The notes under the pieces: model-generated | Databases searched by the model: none | What the model saw: only the letters and a program-made list of their open reading frames with translations | Told to the model about the DNA's origin: nothing | Shown: positions 13,001-22,000 of the stretch, one piece after another | Layout of the letters: each line of letters begins with the position of its first letter | How positions within the stretch are numbered: position 1 is the first letter of the stretch | Position numbers and translations under genes: made by a program | Assembly (NCBI GenBank): GCA_011800155.1 | Contig: CM022375.1 | Location: forward strand, 1,178,001-1,242,000 | DNA length: 64,000 bases | Reading direction: 5' to 3' | DNA from: Flammulina velutipes | Taxonomy: Eukaryota > Basidiomycota > Agaricomycetes > Agaricales > Physalacriaceae

Positions 13001-16000
13001 AAGGCGTCGGAAGTCGTGCGCGTGTTTTTGATAGTGTCTGACGTGGCCCCGCCGAAAGCAGCCGCGTCTACCTTGTTGGTATTTGCTGAGGCCTAATTGA
13101 GAATAGGTCAGACAGCGTATAGGGCATGAGCGTGAGGTCAAGACGTACGGTCGATCTCGAAGCTAATGATGGTTCGGGCTGAACGGAATCCGGAACCGGC
13201 GGCTTCTGATAATCAAAAGTGAGAAATCTAAAATAGACCCAATATGGGCATGAACGCACCCTGGGGACGTGAGACGCCAGATAGCAATGGCAAATGGAGC
13301 ACTTGTCAAAAGGCGCCCACTCGGACATATCCTTGCCTTCGACGTAGGCGCAACCACACTGCTGAGGGCAGTCATGTTTTTGGCAGGCGTCGAGGGTTTT
13401 GGGATCGAAAGGCATCTTAGTAGCTGGATTTTTCTGGTGGGAGTGTAAGGCAGGATGGGGAAACGGAAACGTTCTCTGGTTACACATCTTTTATACTCTC
13501 ACTACAGCGACAGGGCCAAATAGAGAGACCAAACAACTGTGGCGCGGCGTACTTGATTAATTCCTGCCCCAAAAGGGATTTTTTTATTGTGCTTTGAGCC
13601 ACTCTCATTGTTCTTCCAGCTACTTACATTATTTGTACAGTACGGTTGCTAGGTCATGTAGCTGGCAACGGACAGCGGACAATCCTCTTAATTAAAAAAA
13701 TGACCCCCAATTGTCACGGTATTCGGGTCCCCTCGTTCTCCTATTCCTATCAACGTAGTTCTCCCTGAGAAGATCTCATTATCCTTGAGAAACTGTGTTA
13801 ATATAACAGGATTCAGAAAAAAGAGATAACATACTCACCCAAAGTGCATAATTGTCCAAGTCGGTATACCGACTAGCTGACCGTAAGGGCTGCGTTGGCC
13901 AATTTGTACGCCGCGCCGAGCAATACCGAAATGAGACGGGAAGAGCGCTGCCATCGGCCGAGTTGCAAAGACAATCCGCAAAGTCCGCGGCGCTACCGTT
14001 TAACGGTATGAAAATGCACGTGTATAAATTAAGACAAGGTCAGTATCAGACTCTCCCGTTCAACGTTAATAACTCACGGTATTGAGAAGCGCGCGAACCA
14101 CAGCATTGAATAAAGGAGGTAGGTTGGCGGCCCGGGTGTAAGGGCGTTGAGACGGGACCCCACGTTTAAAGGACCTATTGGTGAGGTGAGCAATCATTCC
14201 GCAGGCGTTAACGCTCTCACCGATACCAGACCCGTCCGTTCAGCGAAGTGACCTTCCACCCTTGCGCGGAACGTCCCCATGGCGCGTCCGTTGCTTGCCA
14301 GTCCCAGTTGAATGTTCCAGTCAGCAGCTAGTCGGCCGTCGGTCTCATTTCGAGCAGTCGTCGAGCAGCCCGGTCGTCGTTGATTGGATTGCTGGAGTCG
14401 GATATCCCAACGGCTGGTGTTGGGGGCAGTCGGTGGCCCGGGTCTGTTGATGACGGTCACGTGGACTAGACGCGCTCTGTTGATACAGCGCCAACCTTGC
14501 ACACGCGTCGTGGTAGTGCGATACAAGGCGCGACGGCCGCAATTCCAAGACGCTGCGGCGAGCAGGATGGTGCCAGGTAGTAACGTGGTCGCGTCGCGCG
14601 ACGGACGTTGGTTGGATGGAGTCGGCGTGGTCACACCAACAAGACTGATATGATCTCCTTGTCCTGTACAGAGCACCTGCGCGATTGGAGATGTGGACGG
14701 CTGCCTAGCAGACTTTAGGCTGGTGGGATTGCTGGCAGGGACGGACGTTCAGAGCGCTGAAAGGGGTAGGCATGCAGGCAGACTTACTTTAATGACTTTT
14801 GTGTCGACGACTCGCGAGCACGACAATGCGACGTCAACGGCGACGGCGACGGCTGCAACTGCAACGTCAACAGGGACGGCTACAACGGCGACGAGAATAA
14901 CGGCGACGAGAACGACAGCGACGGGAATAACGGAGACGACAATGGAGACGACGTCGGAATGGAGACGACGTCGGTGGGGTGGTGAGGGCGGAGATGAGCA
15001 TGGCAAATGGACGTGCGCTGTGAGTGGGTCTTGGGAAGGTGGGAAGGTGGGAATTTATGGAGCCTGACAGCGACGACATCGACGGAGACGCGCAGAGGTG
15101 GTGATGAGGTCTGGGTCCAATAATTGCGGTCACGGGGATGAAACGCGCTCTGTTGATAGAGCCCGCATGAGGCTTCTAACACTGCGAACGCGACGACGTG
15201 ACCACCCTAGACCTGGTGGATGGTTGGATGGTAGGTGGTGGGTGTAGAATGATGGAGCGAACCGGCCTTCAGCTGAAGGGGCTGGTATGAGGAGCGCAGG
15301 TGTACCTTGAGCGACTGTCGCGACGCGGCGGCGAACGTGGCACTGACGACGACGAGGATGGCTAGGACGACGACGAGGATGGCTAGGACGGTGAGAGCGA
15401 TGAGAACGGAGATGGCAACGGCGGCGAAACGATGTGAACTGACGCCCCCGGACGTCGTGAGTGGGTCGAGGGAAGGGGTGTGGGAACTTCTGGAGCCTCC
15501 AGAAATTCCCACAGTCGATCAAGAGCGCTCAAGAGCGTTAGATACGACGAGCTCAAACGTTGAGGTCTAGGAAGTTAAGCTGAGGCTCATGGCTGAGTGC
15601 AAGAGAGAGTCGACCTGCCGGCAAACTCCGAAATCCGGACTCCGTCCGCGGTCTTCGCTCTAGATGAGTTCCGTCACCGTCAGACGGACTTGCTACTGCC
15701 TGCCAGCGCCCGCCGACTTATCATTTCCCGCCTGGCCCAGCAACCATGATAGGCATTGACCTGGATACCCTGGACCCGGAATCTCTGGAGCAGCTTAGGA
15801 CTATGCTGGACCGCCATGACGAGAACTTGACCCCCGCGTGGCAAGCTATACATCTCAAGCTGTCTTCAACTCAATCAGGTGTGCTACCTTTCAATACCAA
15901 GTGTCTTGAATACTAACGTTTTAACGGTAAGCAGGCTCCCTTCCCACTCCAACCTCAACCCCTCAAAGAGAACAACACCACCGTTCGGCCTCTGGTAAGA

Positions 16001-19000
16001 CGACACCCAGGTCTATATATAGAATCTTTTTGAACATAGACTTGGATAGGATTCGACTTCACTATAAATGTTCCACCCCGTCCCGATTTCCAATCAACGG
16101 ACTCGCCCCCTGCCCACCAAGTGACTAGGGCCCCAGCCCCCCCAGTCTATGACAATTCCGTTGAATATTTTTTGGCGGAGTCGACCGTGACCTACGCCAA
16201 CCAAGCTAGCGCCCAAGTCTTTGATGATTCGGTTGAAGCCTTCTTCGCCGACTCAGCCCTTTCAGACGACGAAGATACAGACCGCGGACGCGCTGCAGAC
16301 CGTCAACCTCAAGAGAGAGGTAGTAGCTGTCACCGTGGCGGAGTGGTACCTCCACCTGGGATGATACACTTTGCCCACGCGCAACAGCGGGTGCAGCAAG
16401 CGCGGGCGCATGACCAGGTGATGCAAGACAGCAATGAAGCTGGTACTTCTAGCAGCCAAACATCGAACTCACCTGCAACCCAACACTCAACTTCGGGGGC
16501 CGGTTCCATGACAACAACTACTCCTCAATCCCATATATTCTCCTTCACGTCTCCGATCCAGCCCTCCCCCTACGCCAACTACAATGACCCGTACTTCAGG
16601 CCCATTGAGAAGACACTCATTACTGCAGTAACGCGCCTCTGTGGCAAAGCTAGCCGTCTTCTGTACGACGAAGCATACACCAAGGTGTGGGATACTGATA
16701 TTCAACATCTCCTCGGGACCAGTGCACACTCATTGGGAGAAGGAGCGTCCGAGGATACCATGTCGATACTAGTGGGACTTGGGAACGCGTGCCTCGAGGC
16801 TCACCGAGATGAGGATCGAGCCAAGTTTGTTGGAGTCCTGGCGTCGCTTTCCTTAGCAGCCAAGGTACAGGCTTTGATGGAAAAGTAAGTGAATTCCTAC
16901 TTACACATTTCAAGTACTGACTTGTGCCAGAGACAACGTTACTTCTTTACAGAGAGTATGGGAAGTATATGTGCTTCCTCTCAACCCAGGCTACAGTTTT
17001 AGCAAATGGGAGAGGTGGTTTGTGAAAGGCAAACGGTGGGCCCTGGTTGGACAGGCTGGGGGGATTTATTTGGTTCTTCTCATAATCTTCGCGCGGGAGA
17101 CCTCAACGTTTGAAAACGTTAACGTGACTCACATGGTGAATATGGGCTATCACATTCGGGCTCCCCGTCCAGGTATGTTTCGTTTACCTCTCGCTCGTCT
17201 CCTACCTAATTCGCAATATCCAGGCCTCTCATTAACAAGACTCTTTGCTTCAACCTTGGCGCCGTCGATCAAGCTCCTTCAAGACACCTTCCCTGTGGAT
17301 TCGTGTCGCCTCTTTGACAACGAGACTCTCAGGGTGATGAAAGTTGATTCAAACGTTCGGCTGGAGGATTGGGTATCATCTGATGCCTTCTTCAAAGCTT
17401 TCAAAACCAAGTGCGTTCCATTTGTCTCATCCATATTTATCTGATTGGCCTATAGCACATTTCATCTTCCTTCACGCGACTTGACATTCTGGGCACGCGG
17501 CACCGTCGTCAGCCCCGTATATACTTCTGTTTCCCTGGGCTCCCTTCTTCCCTCACACGATGATGCTGATTCAACGTTGTCGCAGGAGCTTGAGGACCCA
17601 CATGAAGAAGACACAACAATTGAAGCAACGAGTCAGACGTATTGGACGGATGTTCTTGACGCGCTGGCAAAGGTTGAGGGCAAGGAGCACTTGAAAATCA
17701 AGACAGGCTTCAAACCGGATCACCCGCGAAACAAGTTCAAGCTTCGGGCCCCGACTCGGAAGAAGACTTTGGAGTTCACAAAGGCTGAACGTGCTCTCGC
17801 CGAATGCGCTTACGTTCCCAAGGATTTCAAGGATTTTTCGAATCGCGTAAGTCCTCTGTATCTTTATTTATATTGCTGGTGATCATCTCTCCAGTTGGCG
17901 TCACAATTGGCTCCGGGCTATCGAGAGGAGCCGTCTCACTATGTTCTCTTGGATCGAACCGTCATCATGGCCAAGTAAGTACCTGTCGTCTCTCTGAAAC
18001 ACCATGATCTAACCTCCTTTGAGTGACCCAAACAAGTTCACTCATATTGGAGGCCATGATGGATTGCCTTTTGTGATCTCTCTGCCCCCGGCACCTAAGG
18101 AATATGCTGATATTATTATTCCCATAGTCGAGGAGATTTTCCCCTCCATTCTCCGTACGCGCGACTCCGACGACGGTCATCGCTTCTTTGTACTGCATCA
18201 TACGTTCTATAACCGGTCTGCCACCAGAGTAAGTCTTCTTGTTTGTTTCAAATACAGCGTGCGGACTTCTCAACCGGACCAGGGCACAGACGCACCTTCA
18301 TCTGGTGATCCCTGGAAGCACGGGAAAAATGGGAAAAAACGAATCGATCCCTCTCAATGTCTCCCTCGACTATCTACCGAAGGTCAAGACGAGCGCTTGG
18401 AGACTCTGAAGAAAGCGCTCCAAGGACTCATGGATTGGCTGACAGCTCAGGTATGCTTAGCGTTGTTCTATTGACTCTCTTCTCATCATCTCTCTAGCTG
18501 CTCGTTCTATTAAAGGAACACTACACTGTCCTCGATGCATACATCACTGTTCTCCCCGGACCTTCGGCGCCCGCCGTCTACCCTTTCGGAGGCATGGTCC
18601 TCAACTTCAACGTCTCCACTTTAGCTCACCGGGATCACGGCGACAAACGCATCTGTCTTGTCCTTGCCGCGCAAGATGGGGAGGGAGGAGATATTGTTCT
18701 GTATGAGCCTGGGCTGGTTGTGCGTATGTACACTGGACATTCCCTGGTTTTCCGTTCGTGTGATATTACACACTTCAACTTGCCATACAAGGGCAAGCGC
18801 GTCTCATTTGTTTTTCATAGCGACCATGATGGAACAGCGTGGGTAGACAACCGCAATGGCTGGAAGACTAAAGAATACTTTTCCGGTTAATTGTAATTAA
18901 ATATCATTGTGGCGCAAGTGGCGCTAATATTTTCAGTGACATATTAGTGAACTTGGTGTCAAATTACTGAAGTGAAACCTCAGATTGAATAGTGAAAGTC

Positions 19001-22000
19001 ACAATGAAAAAGTGAATGCTCAAAACCTCAAAGTGAATTGAAATTTCCAGAAGTGAATTTAGATTTCTATGAAGTGAAAGTGTGTCTTCAAAGCTAAATC
19101 TGATTTCTGTAAGTGAAGAGAGGTGGAGAAAAAGTGAAATGGTATTTGAGAAAGTGCGCAAAATGGTCAGAACAAAGTGCTGAATTATGCAACAGTATTA
19201 CCGCCAAATCTGTACACACGATTTTGCAGTGGTATACTTACTAATGAGGCGCCGGAGTCACTAGGCTTCGATACCCTGTATCGAGGCTATACGAAGTGCT
19301 CTGTTTTCCAGGTAAGTCATTCTTGTTACTATGTTGCTGTTCCTTCCTAAGGTTCTGTGTGCTCCTAGGCGCTTTGTATCGCTCTTATAGATGTTTAAAG
19401 TGTTCCGGATGATATCTCGGGCCTTCCTTGTGTTCACAATAATGATTTCGCAGCGCGCGTGCGCCACACTTCGTCGTTTTGATGTTCCGGTGGCCCGGGA
19501 TCATGAGGGATCACTTGTATGTGCTAATTAAGATACCTTATAGCATCTGGTCAACGTTTGCGTCGATCGCAACATGGCCAACACCGTTCTGGCGAACGGT
19601 TCGTCGGTATACCGACGTGGCCAGTATGCGCTCGGACGTAATGGTATGTATTGTCTATCGTGTTATTGCCTGAGCTGATGTTCTCATTACAATCACATTC
19701 GTTTTCGTGACTCACATTGGATTTCAAGTCAACCAACTACGAATATCTCAAACAAGCCTCAGGACGAGAACCTTCGTACGGTCCCGCTAGTCGCTAGTAA
19801 GTCGCCATTTCAACCCTCATCATATCAAACTTAATCAACTTGTATAGCTCGCGCCGCGGTGGAACGCACATGCTCTATGCAACCATACCGACAGCATTGC
19901 AGTAGCGCTGACCCCTATGTCTCAAATCTCGACTTGATTGCGACTCATACCGTGAGTAGATTGTATATGCCCTGACACGAGAGATGTGCGAGACCGAAGT
20001 CATTGTCACTCATACACTGCTGGTACGTCTCTACATCCCATTGTTGTTCATTAACTAACTGGGCCTTAGGTATCCAGTTCCTCAGACTACGGCTACGCGG
20101 GGGCAACAAGTTCGACTACGAACCATAGAGTACGTGTAGTACATGTCATTCAGTGTTCGTCACTCACCGTCGTAGCACTCTACCAGTGGGATAGGAATGC
20201 GAACTTTATATATACTGCACGTAGTCATAGTACATGCTCGAATGTTCGCACTATCTGAATAACTATCTGTTTTCAACATACTTTGACATCTACCGCCAAT
20301 TTCGAGCACGCGAGCACACACGACCAACCCCATCCTAATGGATGGCTAGTCAGTATACCAACTTGGCTCATGTGCGTTGCATGCAAATGACAGGTAAAAT
20401 TATCACTTAACCTACCAATGAACATAATGAATCCCTGCGAGGATTATTCTTCTCGTTCTCGCCATCTGGACCACCGCCCGCAACAAGGGTCCCACAGCTA
20501 AGTATCAGTGCACTGTGGTAGATTGAAGATGTACAGTGAGATTGGTTGGTACCAGACAAATTTCTCTCAAAGTTCATCCATATTTGACGTGCATATAGCC
20601 TTCGTCAGCTCCACCCCAGCTCATGGGTCCACACGCGCCACACCATGATGACGACATTCACGTGACAACGTGGCCACGTAGTCCGGCCGCGGCCTGCCGG
20701 TATTTGACTTGGTGTGAATCGTTCTTGTCCATCTACGCCCACTACCAACGTTTCAACTCCCAAGCAGCACAATATCCCAACGTTGGACACTGTTGTGGAG
20801 TCGAACACCGGCCTACTGCTGTGATAAGGAAAACCCTCTTCGGACGCTAGTGCAGCACCGCGACACGGCAGGAATATTGGATGGCTTGTAGCCGTTGGGG
20901 CAAGGATATAAATGGTGCGAGTCTTTCTTTTACCTTCCCTTTTCTCGCCTCTCTGATATTTTTCTAGATTCTGACCTAGCTTGACCTACCAGTGCCCCCG
21001 TCGTTCCCAACTTCATCAATATAGCACAACGGCCTACCGCCCTTGGATGGCCTGCATGCACGTTGATGAGGGCCTGATGCCAGTATGACTGCTCACGCGG
21101 ACAGAAGCCAGGTGGGTACGAGGGGGGGACATATTATTGCCCTGTCGACCATAATCGACGCTCTGACCAGGTAATACCTACTAGGTTCCAGGCGCCCGCC
21201 CAAGGCTAATCCGCCTGAGGCCTGAAGCAGGACTCTAGGTGCGTAATGTTGCTCCATCACTGCTGTTTCTTTGCTAACATTATTTGCTCCAGATGACGGG
21301 CCCCCGCATATGTATTGTGTTTATACCACAACACCCGCTCCCTCTCCTTCTCTATTACCTCTGATGCCAACTCCTCTTCCCGGGCCATTCCCTAGTGCAG
21401 AACCTACTCTAGCTCCGGTTGTTGAATTGAAAGCTATCAAGAAGGCCATGTGGCGACCGTGGGTCACATGTTCTCCGATTTCGATGTTACTTTTGGTCAC
21501 CATCGGACGTGGCCATGGCTGGCTGTTACTAGTTGGGAAGTACTGTTGGTTCTGCCTTGCCTTGTGTACATAGCTATTCAATATGAATTGAATTCTGAGC
21601 TGCTAACTATGTTCAAGTGAATTGAATGTCACTCTCAATTCACTAAAGATGAATTGATGTGCGCTGTCAATTCAAGTTCAAGTGAATTGAGGGTGTGCTT
21701 CAATTCAAGTTCAAGTGAATTGAGTACGCGCTTCAATTCACATAGGATGAATTGAACGCGCCCATCAATTCAAATTCAAGTGAATTGAACGCGCCCACCA
21801 ATTCAAGTTCAAGTGAATTGAGTACGCGCTTCAATTCACATAGGATGAATTGAACGCGCCCATCAATTCAAATTCAAGTGAATTGAACGCGCCCATCAAT
21901 TCAAGTTCAAGTGAATTGAGGGCGCGCTTCAATTCAAGTTCAAGTGAATTGAGTACGCGCACCAATTCACATAGGATGAATTGAACGCGCCCATCAATTC

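Larger units (their letters stand above)
7951..19207. mobile_element. inner 11.3-kb DNA transposon with integrase-like, Cys-rich and TET/JBP-like genes
   Basis: The terminal inverted repeats share GGCGGTA, then TGTTGCATAATTC with a small indel between, then GCACTTT. Both ends have subterminal TTCACTT-type repeats in inverted orientation (8016-8200, and 18940-19150 as AAGTGAA). A 7-bp duplication ATCTGTA flanks it. It holds exactly three genes: a DDE integrase-like transposase (8245-9826, -), a Cys-rich protein (10087-13415, -) and a dioxygenase (15746-18890, +). It sits inside the older outer element. The structure is that of a cut-and-paste element with cargo. The published mushroom TET/JBP-transposon link is with KDZ transposases, which this one is not. 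Confidence 0.75.

Noticed and set aside
14749..15133. Val-rich and Arg-rich frames at 14.7-15.5 kb
   Set aside because: By-products of imperfect ACG triplet repeats; several frames on both strands are open at once.
7951..19207. Helitron or Starship element
   Set aside because: No helicase, Rep or tyrosine recombinase (DUF3435-type) gene is visible. Terminal inverted repeats, a short duplication and a DDE-type gene fit a cut-and-paste element instead.
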